64,000 bases of DNA from Symsagittifera roscoffensis (taxonomy: Eukaryota; Xenacoelomorpha; Acoela; Convolutidae): positions 58,668,129 through 58,732,128 of the forward strand of contig NC_087062.1 of the NCBI RefSeq assembly GCF_963678635.1. Direction: 5' to 3'. The translations under genes and the position numbers were made by a program. Below the pieces are notes generated by a model that worked only from the letters and a program-made list of their open reading frames with translations, made no database searches and was not told where the DNA came from. Shown here piece after piece: positions 1 to 10,176 of this stretch. The first letter of the stretch is position 1. Every line of letters begins with the position of its first letter.

Positions 1-165
1 CACAGCACCGCATCCGTCGCACTTGGCACCGAACTTCTCGTCGTAGCAGTTATCACAGAAGAGGGCGTCATTGCGGGACCCGAACAGTCGGTCCACTAGC
101 GAGACGTCACAGTTCGAACACTTGAAACATCTCTCGTGCCAATGTTTATCCTTGTACGACAAATC
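1..165 (-). CDS. FHL/Limpet-like LIM protein, LIM-coding exon (partial, runs off window)
   Basis: Read on the minus strand, this exon continues in phase 0 from the exon at 6184-6405 and starts right after a TTTGTAG acceptor. Its translation begins DLSYKDKHWHERCFKCSNC and continues through CDNCYDEKFGAKCDGCGA. This supplies the His-x2-Cys and Cys-x2-Cys zinc ligands of the first full LIM domain and the first CxxC of the next. The pattern and wording match four-and-a-half-LIM (FHL) proteins, whose LIM1 carries the near-identical DLSYKD-HWHE-CF-CS-C motif. FHL/Limpet proteins are LIM-only adaptors of muscle sarcomeres, focal adhesions and nuclei that bind other proteins, not DNA. The remaining LIM domains must lie beyond position 1. 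The family assignment is firm; Limpet versus another FHL member is not decided. Confidence 0.92.
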
Positions 166-483
166 CTACAAACGACACAATCCAATGGATGCAAAAATTT
201 TTCTGACATGTGGCAATAACTCAACTGGTTATTTGAGAAAAAAAGTCATAGTTTAACTGTTTTACACTGGAAACACTATTTCCAAACTGGCAACATCTTC
301 AAGAATTAAAACATAGCCAAACATATGAATGGGAAAATGAAAAAAACTCAAGCAAACCGAAAAAATAAATAAATTAAAAGTTTTTGAACGTTTTTGAACG
401 AGTTCCAAATTTACGAAGTTAAATTTCTCTGAATTTCATGAACTTTTTTATTATTGGCATTTTTCTTAAAGTTATACCTTTTA

Positions 484-990
484 GAGAAAACTGGATCAAT
501 GAGTAATTTTTTAAATTCCTCTGGGAATTCATAAAATTAAAATCTGTTTTTGAAAATAGAAATCATTCAGATTTTGGCTCTTTTCCACTCCCCCATTGTT
601 CAAACTTTCTTATTTTTCTTGATGATTTACGTGTTATTAGGGTAAAGTTCGTCATGTTACGATGAAAATCTAAATCTTGAAGGAAAATCGTTAATTTGTA
701 CACCATTCCAATTTTCATTCCACTTTGACAGCGCTAAAATATTTTTTCAAATTTAAAATCGAAAGGTGAAAAAAAGTGCAAAAGAACAAAAAAGTCCTTG
801 GAAAATTTTACCTTGAAAATTCAAAAAAACGGAATGGCCCTGAAACTCTTTGAACTTCTAGAAAAACAAATAATGACTGACACTTTTTATATTAAACTAA
901 ACCACCTTTGAGAATACTGGATCAATAGGTAAAGCTTTCAGTTCGCTGGGAAATCTGATAAGTAAATTTCATTTTCGAAATTAGAAGTAG
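484..990. repeat. Diverged direct repeat pair
   Basis: Two stretches about 425 bp apart (484-560 and 908-990) both read GAGAA-ACTGGATCAAT followed by a CTGGGAA-type segment and an A/T-rich tail. They look like old copies of one repeat, with the degenerate MITE at 576 lying in the first copy. Alignment was by eye and the divergence is high. Confidence 0.35.
576..787. mobile_element. Degenerate GGCTCTTTTCCA-family MITE
   Basis: It starts with GGCTCTTTTCCACTCCCCC, matching the left TIR of the intact MITEs further on. Inside it keeps the family's ACGTGTTATTA and CATGTTACG core words. The right TIR (around AAAGGTGAAAAAAAGTGC) has decayed and I see no convincing target duplication, so this is an old copy. 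Confidence 0.5.
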
Positions 991-1635
991 ATCATCTTTT
1001 TGTGATTTCTACAATTTTGCTGTTCAAACGTAGAGTTTGCCTTTCATCTAAAAAGAGTAAAATGAACTCATAAAGAAATTAAAATCAAACCGCGAAAAAA
1101 AATAATTTAAGCCTGAAAAATTTTTGTAAGACGTTTACTGGAAAAAAAATTGAAAGAAAAAATCATCACCACCTATACAAAGATTTGAACGCTAGAATTC
1201 TTCCTCCCACATTTGTATTATGGATCAGTTTTTGACCAGATGGGTGATAATACATTTTGAGGTATGCAAAAAATTCGTTCGGAACTATTTATTTGATCAT
1301 GCAAAATTGCTTTGCATTTTTGAAACGTCAAATTAAATGCATGGGTCAAAATTCAGCTGTAGAGGGAAACAGAAAGAAGCAAGATCGCGCATAGAAAATT
1401 ATTTGATAAAAATTGGACCGTCGATATGAACTATTTTTTTTTTCGAAAATCAGCCGGATCGGTTGGCGGTCAAATAATCGAGGTGGATTGACCACAGAAA
1501 GGTTTATTACTCTTTAAAGCACTCAGCACTAAAACTGTCTTCGCTTTCTCTTTCTTTTCTCCCACACCTCACATAAAAGTCAGTTTTATGGAGTAAAGAG
1601 GGGTTTTACATGGTACAATATGAAGACGAAATATG

Positions 1636-1935
1636 TTTAAAATCGATCACTGAAAATTAATACAAGCTACCCTCTTTAAAACATCAAGTTTTAATTAAAT
1701 GAAATAAGTTTTTCCCTGCATTTTTGTACGAATGCAGTTAAGAATGAAGACACAACAATTGTTTCTCGGTCTTCTAATAAAAATTGACACACCGTAAGGG
1801 CTATGATATTTTTGCTACTAAGTTGATGGGGCTATAATGGGAAACACCCCACAAGTTTAAAATTGATCACTCAAGATTGATGCAAGGTACCCCCTTTAAA
1901 ACATCAAATTTTAATTATATGAAATAAGTTTTTCC
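1636..1935. repeat. Two direct copies of an 80-bp repeat
   Basis: Positions 1636-1714 and 1856-1935 share TTTAAAAT-GATCACT, then CCCTCTTTAAAACATCAA / CCCCCTTTAAAACATCAA, then GAAATAAGTTTTTCC. They are direct repeats 220 bp apart with roughly 85-90% identity by eye. I do not recognise the element. Confidence 0.55.
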
Positions 1936-3649
1936 AAAAGAATTTAACCATTCTAGTTTTTAGATTTTGTCCTAACTGAACAAAATAATTGAAAGCGATA
2001 CTAGCAACCTTTATTGCGGATAGCAGTTTAAAAACCAAAGTGTTTGAGAGTAGTTCATATCAACATTTCGTTAGATGAAAATGCATCGAAAATTTATGCA
2101 GGTCGAAAAATTTTGTTTTTGTCATACGAATTAAGTTTACCTCAGGCTTTCTGTAAGCAAAAGCAGCCACGGTTGAGAACTTTGTCAAACTGGGCAAGCA
2201 ATTTTATCGCTATGAAGGTTCCATTTGGAATGAAAAATGCTTATTGAACAAATAATTTATTGTTGGTTTCTTCTACTGTTTCCCCGCCTCATTAATTCAA
2301 CATTGAAGCCATTACTTTAATAAAATTGCTTACCAGGGAAACGGTTTGGACTTTTTTTATTTTTCTCCCACCTCGCAAGGGCATCAATTTGATGATGTAT
2401 TGAGTAGTCTTTCAAGGTTACGTATGCCGACCAAATATGTTTGCATTGCCTAATCTGTCTGCATGTCAAATTTCATGACAATCGGACAAAGTGAAAAATT
2501 ATTTTACTTGAAAAACACGTATGAGAAGAGGAAAAAGATTATAAGGTAATAAGCCATCCGGTCAATTTTAAAAAAATGAGCGAAAAGTAAACTAAAGTTG
2601 CTTTAAGTTATTAAAAACTAAATCAATTAAACTAAATCAAATGAAAAAAAAAACTCTTTCCGAACAGGTAATAAAGTACTAAATATTCCAAGTATTGAAC
2701 ATTTCAGTTATTTCTTTACAAATTTCTCTTTACAAGTTGTTTTACACGGTTCAATAAGCAACCAAAAAAACTGGAGAAAAAAGCAGTGCAACCAAATTAT
2801 TTTCAAAGCTCAGAAACAAAACCTTGTGATCTTAAAAATTTTCATTACTTGTCTTTTAGTTTTTTTAGCAGTTTTTTAGCACATTTTTTTTACTGACTCG
2901 ATTGAAACAAACGAAACTCAAATGGGAGGAGGTGAAAAAAGCCCAATATAGGAGGAAAAAATTATGCCTATTTTTATCCCAAAAAATACCAGTGGTTACT
3001 CGAAGTTTTTTTTTCTTCATTTTGTGAAAGACGCAAATTCAGATCATATTTACTTGCGCGGTTGCAAAAAATTAGCGCGCCAGTTTATTTTTATAGAGTG
3101 CTAAGACTTGAGCTTTTTGTAGTTGTTTTTTGAATTATATGCACTTCCGTTTTATCATAAACTAAGTTGATACACAATTTCCGATCAAAAAATAACAGTA
3201 ATTTTTTGATCGTAAAAATTGACATTTTTTGACATTACAATCTGTTTATTGTAGTTTAGTTAGTCCACACGTTACGACAAGAATCGGATGCTGCGAACAA
3301 TTGTAAAAACCGGATTATGCGACACAAAAATTTTATGTTTTTATTTTTAGTTTTGGCGTACGAAAAAAGAGTCATGCTTTCAGTTGAAATGGGAATTTTT
3401 CTAACCATTTTCACTAATTTGTAATCAACTTCAGAGTGACCGTTATGCCAGATCTTTAAAAACAGGTCTTGAGTGTCGTAAGAACAAAACGTTTTATTTT
3501 GCAGAAGTTAATGAACGTAGCTATAATTCAGTGAGAAATTGATTGATGAGCAACCTTAAAATTGCAAGAAAATCGGTTTTCCGCTTTAAAAGATAACATC
3601 TAGTTTTAAAGATGTTAATACACATTAACCAAAGAAAATAAAAGTAGGC

Positions 3650-3870
3650 CTTTTTTCACGTTCCTCCCCAAAAATGAATTTCAGTTTTGATACCCTATTT
3701 CACTTTTTCATAACGCAATGATGAAATTTCGCACGATGACCAAACTAAAAATTGCAAACAGATTCCACGCATTTAGCTATAAAAACGGCTTATAGCTGTA
3801 AAACAACTAAGAGAACAAAAATACTGAAAAGTGGGGATATGAAAAAGTACCAAAGATAAAACTTGAAACT
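3650..3870. mobile_element. Degenerate MITE of the same hAT-like family
   Basis: The segment contains CATAACGCAATGATGAAATTT, a GATGACCAAA word and CACGCATTTAGCTATAA in the same order as the intact MITE at 7208-7430. It is flanked by C-rich CGTTCCTCCCC on the left and GTGGGG on the right. TIR ends and target duplication are no longer recognisable. Confidence 0.35.
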
Positions 3871-4239
3871 AAGAAGATAGAAAACTAAAGAATTGAATTG
3901 CTATTATCTACGGAGTTAAAACTGAACTAAAAAACGCTTTTCTTAAGCTTCATTTCGGTTCTTTTGCCTTCCGCACAAAACAAAATAAAGTGGGAATAAA
4001 AGCAAGTAACAAAATCCCCCCAAAAATGTTGACAAAAATAATAAAACTAGTTGAACTTAACAAATTGTTTTGCGTGCTTGGGGACATTAAAAAAGCGTGA
4101 ATTAAGATAACGGAGCAAAAACATTACGCAAATAGAGAAATTCATAACAAAAATAAGATAAATTTTTCCAAAACAGATATGAATTGGTTTCTTCTACGTT
4201 AGTTTTTGGCCGCAGATTGTGATGTACCAAACATTTTTC

Positions 4240-4435
4240 GGCTCTCTTCCATTTCACCCCTTTCAAAATACCGAGTTTTATGTTTGTTTTACGTGTTATT
4301 GCAGCTAAATGCGTGATGTTACGCTGTAAAGTATGGAGAACAAATCTGTTCACAGTTATCGATTTGTTCACCACGCCAAATTTCATAATTTGCTTTCAAA
4401 ATTAAATTCAAAAGGGGGAAAACTGGAAAAGAGCT
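4240..4435. mobile_element. hAT-like MITE A with 8-bp TSD
   Basis: The 196-bp element runs from GGCTCTCTTCCA to TGGAAAAGAGCT as imperfect terminal inverted repeats. It is flanked by a perfect 8-bp direct repeat CATTTTTC (4232-4239 and 4436-4443). It has no coding capacity. Internally it carries a core shared by all family members (ACGTGTTATTGCAGC, GCGTGATGTTACGC, TTTGTTCACCACGCC). Length, TIR and TSD size fit a non-autonomous hAT-type element. Confidence 0.85.
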
Positions 4436-4849
4436 CATTTTTCTAATAAAATGGCAGAAGTTTGCGTAAAATTCAAAAAATAATAAATCTTACAACTCAT
4501 TTTCTAATGCTCTTGTTTCTAATGCTCATTTTCAAATTTGAAGCACTGACCAATTTTTTCCAGGTTTGAAAATGCTAGTTGTCATCATTCGCACTAAGTT
4601 TTTCAAAACGCGTGATTGTAGAAACAGCTGAGTTTAAGGAAACTCAAACTGATTATTTAGTTTTTCTAGCTGAGACTTTTCACGTCGCATGAACAACTTT
4701 TTTACACCGCTTAATCCACAAAGAGTTCACTAACGTTGCAAAACTTAGCGCAGACTGGTGAAAATTGGCCTTTTCAAACACGGAAAAACTTTGTCACTGC
4801 TTCTTCAAATCAAAAATTGAGACTTTCAGAGAGGCTAGTTTAGTTCATT

Positions 4850-5253
4850 GGCTCTTTTCCAGTCCCCCCTTTGATTTTTTTGGAAATTTAATATATGAAA
4901 ACTTAATTAAAATGACTGGCTCTTTTCCAGTTCCCCCCTTTTCAAAATACCGAGTTTTAGTTTGTTTTACGTGTTATTACGGCTAAATGCGTGACGTTTT
5001 TCTATTGTCGATTTGTTCACCACGCCAAAATTCATTGTCAATATGACATTGTTATATAAGCTTTTCAAAATTGATTTTGAAAGGGGGGAAACTGGAAAAG
5101 AGCCAAATGACTTTTCATGTTATAAAATGCATTAAAAGTGTCAGCGTGAACAAGTGAACAAATTTTCACAGCCTTTCTTACGTGCAAAATGCTTTTTGAA
5201 CAATTTTGGAACAGCTTTATATTGAAATTTTACGAGGGGGTGGGAAAAGAGCC
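4850..5253. mobile_element. hAT-like MITE C, itself containing MITE B
   Basis: It begins GGCTCTTTTCCAGTCCCCCC at 4850 and ends GGGTGGGAAAAGAGCC at 5253. The flanks AGTTCATT (4842-4849) and AGATCATT (5254-5261) match at 7 of 8 positions, as expected of an aged 8-bp target duplication. Removing the inner element B and one of its target copies leaves about 209 bp, normal for this family. It sits inside the right arm of foldback element FB1. Confidence 0.75.
4918..5104. mobile_element. hAT-like MITE B (innermost of a nest)
   Basis: The 187-bp element has near-perfect TIRs (GGCTCTTTTCCAGTTCCCCC and its complement) and a perfect 8-bp TSD, AAATGACT, at 4910-4917 and 5105-5112. It lies inside MITE C, which lies inside foldback FB1, so it is the youngest of the three insertions. 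Confidence 0.9.
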
Positions 5254-5370
5254 AGATCATTTGCTGTCGCCCGCTATAAAAATTTTGTTGAAATTCCGAG
5301 TAAACAATGATCTTAATGATTCTTAAAGCTAGATATTTTAAAACTAAAAACCTAAAATTGCGCTTATTTT

Positions 5371-5992
5371 GTCCACTAGTACACAAGTGGTCAAAAGTAA
5401 ACGCAAATTCACGTTTTTATTTTCAAAAATGCCTTTTTTCAAGGTCCGTTTTGGACAACATTTATTCAGAAACTCACCAAAATTCTTTCATCGACCAGCT
5501 GCAAATGATAAAAACTACACTCTCTGAAAATTTTCAGTTTTTGATTTAAATCACTCACCAGTTTTTTCCAGGTCTGAAATGCCAATTTTCACCATTTGTA
5601 ATAGATTTTTCCAACGGTGTGAAATTATGTGAAACAACAGCACTTAGGAAAGTTATCACACTGAACAATGAAATGTACTCGTTTAAAATGATTCACATTG
5701 CATGATCAGTTTTTACTATTCTGCTTATTCAAAAAAATGTTCACTACCATAGAAACCCCATGACAAATGGTGAAAAATGGCATTTTCAGACCTGGAAAAA
5801 ACTGGTAAGTGATTCAAATCCAAAATTGAAACTTTCAGAGAGTGTAGTTTAGATCATTTGCAGCTGGTCGATGTATAAGTTTTGGTTGAAATTCTGAATA
5901 AATGTTGTCAAAAACGGAACTTTAAAAAAGGCATTTTAAAGAGTGAAACCTTGAATTTGCGTTTAATTTCGTTCACTAGTGTATATTTTCAC
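5371..5992. mobile_element. Foldback element FB2 with arms of about 235 bp
   Basis: The left arm (5371-5610) and right arm (5762-5992) are inverted complements over nearly their full length. Shared words in opposite orientation include CATCGACCAGCTGCAAATGAT, ACACTCTCTGAAA and CAGTTTTTTCCAGGTCTG. Both ends carry CACTAGT. About 150 bp of unrelated spacer separates the arms. There is no coding capacity; it is a long-hairpin, non-autonomous element inside the FHL intron. Confidence 0.75.
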
Positions 5993-6183
5993 TTTGAGAT
6001 ACTCTTTCCCTATCATCAAAACCAAAGCCAAGTACTGATAATGCGGTAACTTATCGCTACTCTACTAAGCTGTAGGAAAGGGGTTATATATATATAGCAA
6101 AGAGATTTACAAAATAGTCAGAATGGATTTAGATGCCCGATCCCTCAGGGATATCATGCACATCCAAAAGTCTCCCCTGTTAC

Positions 6184-6405
6184 CTTCGAGTCTGTGCCGA
6201 TTTTCTGGCCACAAGCTTCGCAAGTGTTGGCGAATAGCTCCTCATAACACTTTATGCAGTACGAGTTCTCATCCCGGATAATGTAGCGCTGGCCACTGAG
6301 GCTTTCGTTGCAGTTCCAACACGTGTAATGTCCTTGGTGCTCCTGCTCTGCCTGCTGTTTGGACATACTCTTCAGGGATTCCTCGGTTTGCTCGGATTCC
6401 GTGAC
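6184..6405 (-). CDS. FHL/Limpet-like LIM protein, exon with N-terminal half LIM domain
   Basis: A 222-bp exon (74 codons, phase 0 at both ends) between acceptor GTGCTCTAG and donor AAG/GTAACA. It starts VTESEQTEESLKS, then MSKQQAEQEHQGHYTCWNC. The Cys pairs of CWNC and CIKC form the single N-terminal zinc finger (the half LIM) that gives FHL proteins their name. LFANTCEACGQKIG then opens LIM1, completed by the exon at 1-165. FHL proteins share the ES-L-G--Y--R-E--YC--CYE-LFANTCE signature here. The Met at codon 19 (6351-6353 region is intron-free; the ATG is at 6364-6366 by position) lies in the open frame, but the frame stays open to the splice acceptor. Translation is therefore more likely to start in an upstream exon, with this ATG as an alternative start. 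Confidence 0.93.
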
Positions 6406-7207
6406 CTAGAGCACACAGCACAGATATGCTCGTTCTACTGCTTTGTCAGTGGTAATGTTAACAGACAAAATTGGGTAACAAACCAAATAGATTATAAGAC
6501 AAAGAAACCGCCGAAATGGTACCTTTAGGATGGTTGTTCGAGTAGTTTTTTCAAGTTTTTGTCTGTAGTCGCACTGCGTATAAGAGCGCTAATGGCGGGT
6601 ATATTCTATGTTGAGTTAACAATCTGTGTCGAAGCTAAATGCCAGGCATGAACAAACAGAAGTCACGTGTGACTAAAAGTCAGAAAATGGAAAATCTTTT
6701 TGTTGCCAAGAGTCAAAGTTAGATTCCATATATGTGCGCATGACTAAAGCATAAATGAGTTCGATACTTTATCTCAAAAATCGGAACACGCTAATATCGT
6801 TCCTAATTCATGAAGTTATTTTTTCGTCATAACCCCCTGCATAGTAGCCGGTTATTTATGATTATAAAACTCCTTCCTTCCCCCACCCCAGCCTACTAAC
6901 AAAACACTATAAACCCACCACATTAATATTTTTTACGTCCCCCCACGCACAAACAAGCAGTACTTTTACGAAACAAAGAAGAGCAATCTTGTGTTTTTAT
7001 GTTGAAAGGTAATAATGGTAAAATGCTCCAGAACAAAAATTTTTTCCGATTCTATCGTGACTTGTTTGGAGGAAATCAGTATGCTGCTGTGGCTTATTTG
7101 GGAGAGATCAATACGCAGAGGGGAATGGAGCTTCGCACTACTTGAGATACAACACAATCATAATAATTCGGAAAATTAAACGAAAAAAAATGTTGATAAA
7201 ACTAGTT

Positions 7208-7430
7208 GGCTCTTTTCCAGTTTCCCCCCCTTTCAAATTCAATTTTGAAAAGCTTATTTAACGTTGTCATAATGCAATGAAATTTGGCATGGTGAACAAA
7301 TCGACAACTGTGAACAGATTTGTTCTTCATACTTTACAGCGTAACATCACGCATTTAGCCGTAATAACACGTAAAACAAACATAAAACTCGGTATCTTAA
7401 AAGGGGGGGGGGGGAAACTGGAAAAGAGCC
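7208..7430. mobile_element. hAT-like MITE D, intact, perfect 8-bp TSD
   Basis: The 223-bp element starts GGCTCTTTTCCAGTTTCCCC and ends with its complement after a run of twelve G. Target duplication AACTAGTT is perfect at 7200-7207 and 7431-7438. The orientation of the internal core (CGCATTTAGCCGTAATAACA) is opposite to MITEs A and B. The open frame across it is a by-product of the repeat, not a gene: a near-identical frame appears on the other strand of MITE A. Confidence 0.95.
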
Positions 7431-7479
7431 AACTAGTTGAACAAGAGCCGAAATTTTCATCTCTTGACTTTCTGAAATC

Positions 7480-7701
7480 GGCTCTTTTCCAGTTCCCCCC
7501 CCCTTGTTAAATTAGAAAAAGAGATGTTCAAAAACTGTTCACACGGCAATTTTCATGTTAAAAATGTTGTGAAAATTTGTTCAGCTGTTCACGTTGACAC
7601 GTTATAATGCAGTTTATAACATTAAAAATTATTTTAAAAAGACTTTCATGTAATGAATTTCAGAAAAAATGAAAGGGGGGGGGGGAAACTGGAAAAGAGC
7701 C
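7480..7701. mobile_element. hAT-like MITE E, perfect 8-bp TSD
   Basis: The 222-bp element begins GGCTCTTTTCCAGTTCCCCC and ends with the inverted copy after a long G run. It is flanked by CTGAAATC at 7472-7479 and 7702-7709. Its interior differs from A, B and D, so a second subfamily shares the termini. It lies only 50 bp from MITE D. Confidence 0.92.
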
Positions 7702-7899
7702 CTGAAATCCTTAACGTTCAAGTTTCTCGACTCGGCTCAACTCCGACTTTCTCGATTGAACTTTTAACCTGAGAATTGGAACGGTATATTTCGATCAGAA
7801 AAAAACTTCCACAAAATGATCAAAATTTCAAAACTTTCACTTATTTGAAGGCCATTTGTTTCCATAATTACACGGCCTAGCGAATTTTAACAGAAAGCT

Positions 7900-9300
7900 T
7901 TTAAATACCTGTTTTGTCGATGAAACCTATGATATCAGATTTCGCAGGATATTTATCAAGAAAAGTCCAAAAGACGGTCAACAAATCAACATTTCCGAAA
8001 AAAATCTTTTGTTCAAAAAATATGAGCGTAGCCGCTCACCGCTTATGCAGAAGAGATTCTTCATACTTGTATTTTCGTTTGAACCCAAAAACCTAGGTTT
8101 GCGAGGTTTTTTTTTTTGATAAAAAAAATTCAAAAGTGGTTAAAAAATCAAAAATTTCACGATTCCGAGGGCGACAATTTTGTGTTAAAAAGTTTCGATA
8201 TGGCTGCTTATGGAGGGGAGCTTTTGCAATCAGCTATTATTATTTAAGCATAAATCTCAGAAATTAAAGGTTAGTTTTTGAGAAAACTAAAAAATCAAAA
8301 ATATCGGTCAAAAGGCCCACAGAGACAATTTTTGAAGGCTGTAGACAAAGGGGTAAAACAAAAAGAGACCAGAGAGTATGCAGGCACACAATAGTGTAGG
8401 TGGTCTTTCTATGGGTACCCTTTCTTGAAATACATAATTTTGAAAAATGGGCTTCGCCCAAAACCATAGTTGTTGCTCTAAAAAAATGAATGAAATTTTT
8501 GAGAATTTGAAATTTTCCTCAAGACATAACATTTTCATGCTAATTTTAGGGCGTATTTAAGCATGGGAGGTTTCCAAAATACCAAAAATTCGTAATTTCG
8601 ATTAGAATCAAAAACTCAGACTTGGTGGAGTAGTTTTCGAAAAAGTCAAATAGCCTACAATTAAACCTTCAAAAAATCAAAACATCGACTTTTCCTAGTG
8701 TCAAGTAGAAAAACATTTGGGCGTAGCCACTCATGCATGAGCGTTTCTCATAACCCGTCCTTTTGAATAAAATCAAAAGCTCTCATGGCAGTTTTCGAGA
8801 AAAGTCACAAAGTTTCGAAAAAATCTATCAAATACTGAAAGTTTAAGTTTTCTGAGAGCCTTAAGTTTTTTCTGTAAAAAATTGCGCGTATCCGCTCATG
8901 CAGGGAAGCTTCCCTTAAATTTTTATTGTTTTTTTAATTGAAATTGGAATCTCAGATTTGGGCAGGTTGTTTTTGAGAACATGTAAAAAATCATTAATAT
9001 GGGTAAAAAACTCATCCCACTTTTTCGAAGGCTATAGAAAAATGGGTAAGGTAAAAAGAGACTAAGGGTTTAAGCAAGCAGATAGGAGAGTGGGCGGATT
9101 TTGCATCGGTACAATTTTTTTTAAAATTTGATTTAGTAGTTTTTGAGAAAAGAAAATATATTTTTTCAGAAAAGCGAAAACTTTTGCCAAAGCGTCCCAA
9201 AAAAATCAATAAAATAGAATTGCCGGTTCCGTATATTTTCATAATACCTGTTTTTAACAAACAAGCAATTCTAGGCAAACATGCCAATCTTGAAAATTCA
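7900..9300. repeat. Diverged repeat field with recurring CGTAGCCGCTCA-type motif
   Basis: Short similar blocks recur: GCGTAGCCGCTCACCGC (about 8027), ATGGCTGCTTATGGAGG (about 8198), GGCGTAGCCACTCATGCATG (about 8720) and GCGTATCCGCTCATGCAGGG (about 8886). They alternate with GTTTTTGAGAAAA and AAAAAATCAAAAAT blocks, and with two copies of a GTAAAACAAAAAGAGAC / GTAAAAAGAGACTAAGGG segment (about 8350 and 9047). This looks like an old tandem or chained repeat. No gene is visible. Confidence 0.4.
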
Positions 9301-9944
9301 AATTAGCTACTGAACAAAACTTATGAAGGTGAAACAATGTCGACAATCTTTGAGCAGACACCAGCTGAGCTGAAAAAAAAAAAAAGATTTTGTAAAATTT
9401 TTTAAATGTTTTCAACTCCATCCTGAAACTACCCTGTGGTAATTATTACCCAGTCAGTAGTTAAATTTTTAGCGTTTCATGAAATTGAGCATGTCAGCAG
9501 CATAGCAGCAGCATAAGTGATATAACTGAATTTGTCAAACTACTGTAGTTGTTAACCCGAAAAAGTCTTCATTCCGATTTGGTAACGCGTGCTGTGCTTA
9601 TCGCAAACGTAATTTCTACTTCTGGTAGTTTGAATAAATTAAAGACTTAGCGAGGCCAGAAATTTGGCCTGATTTTGCTGAAAGGGAGGAGACTAAAGTT
9701 TAAAACCTTTTAAAACTAATCACCAGCCCAATCTATGTTCAAGATAATAATTTGAGTGCGTGCTTTCCCTATCAGACAATATATTGTAGCTCAGCGCTTA
9801 AAATTTTTTTATTATTGGTTTGCTATTTTTCACGCGCAGTTCTTAAGAACCCAATACCCAGTCTACACAAAAAATTCCAACCCTAAAATGGACACTGCAG
9901 GACTTTATAAACCAAATAAAATAGTTTAAACAGAGTTTGACATA

Positions 9945-10176
9945 TTTCCAGATCCATTTTCCCCCACCTTTTAAACTTTCTCTTATTCTAGTTGTTTTAC
10001 TTGTTATTATAGCAAAATGCGTGATGTTACGATTTGAGCTATGTCGAACAAATTTGTTAAACTACTGTGTTCAAAATTGTTAGTTTGTTCACCAAGCTAA
10101 GTTTTAATGCATTATGACAAGGTTAAGGTAGTTTCCGAAAATTGAAATTGAAAGGTGGGGAAAGGGGAAAATAGCC
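9945..10176. mobile_element. Degenerate hAT-like MITE
   Basis: C-rich TTCCCCCACCTTT on the left and AAAGGTGGGGAAAGGGG / AAAATAGCC on the right resemble decayed TIRs. Between them lie TTACTTGTTATTATAGC, AATGCGTGATGTTACG and GTTTGTTCACCAAGC, the family core in the same order as MITE A. Target duplications are not recognisable. Confidence 0.5.

Larger units (their letters stand above)
4540..5375. mobile_element. Foldback element FB1, interrupted by MITEs
   Basis: A left-arm fragment (ACCAATTTTTTCCAGG near 4550) and a right arm (from about 4750, with GACTTTCAGAGAGGCTAGTT) mirror the arms of the intact foldback element at 5371-5992. The right arm stops at 4849, where a MITE is inserted, and resumes at 5254 (AGATCATTTGCTG...) until CCACTAGTAC near 5375. 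The interruption is clear because the uninterrupted arm is available for comparison next door. Outer limits are approximate. Confidence 0.55.
166..6183 (-). other. Intron of the FHL-like gene, about 6.0 kb, transposon-rich
   Basis: Donor AAG/GTAACA at 6184/6183 and acceptor TTTGTAG at 166 bound an intron between two phase-0 LIM exons. It is AT-rich and carries no coding exon that I recognise. It holds degenerate and intact GGCTCTTTTCCAG-type MITEs, two foldback elements near 4.5-6.0 kb, and diverged direct repeats at 0.45-1.0 kb and 1.6-1.9 kb. In 1.95-3.6 kb I see only AT-rich sequence with no clear feature. Confidence 0.8.

Noticed and set aside
4102-4386. 94-codon minus frame, similar to a 77-codon plus frame at 7277-7510
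   Set aside because: The similarity arises because both are translations of the same MITE family in opposite orientation.
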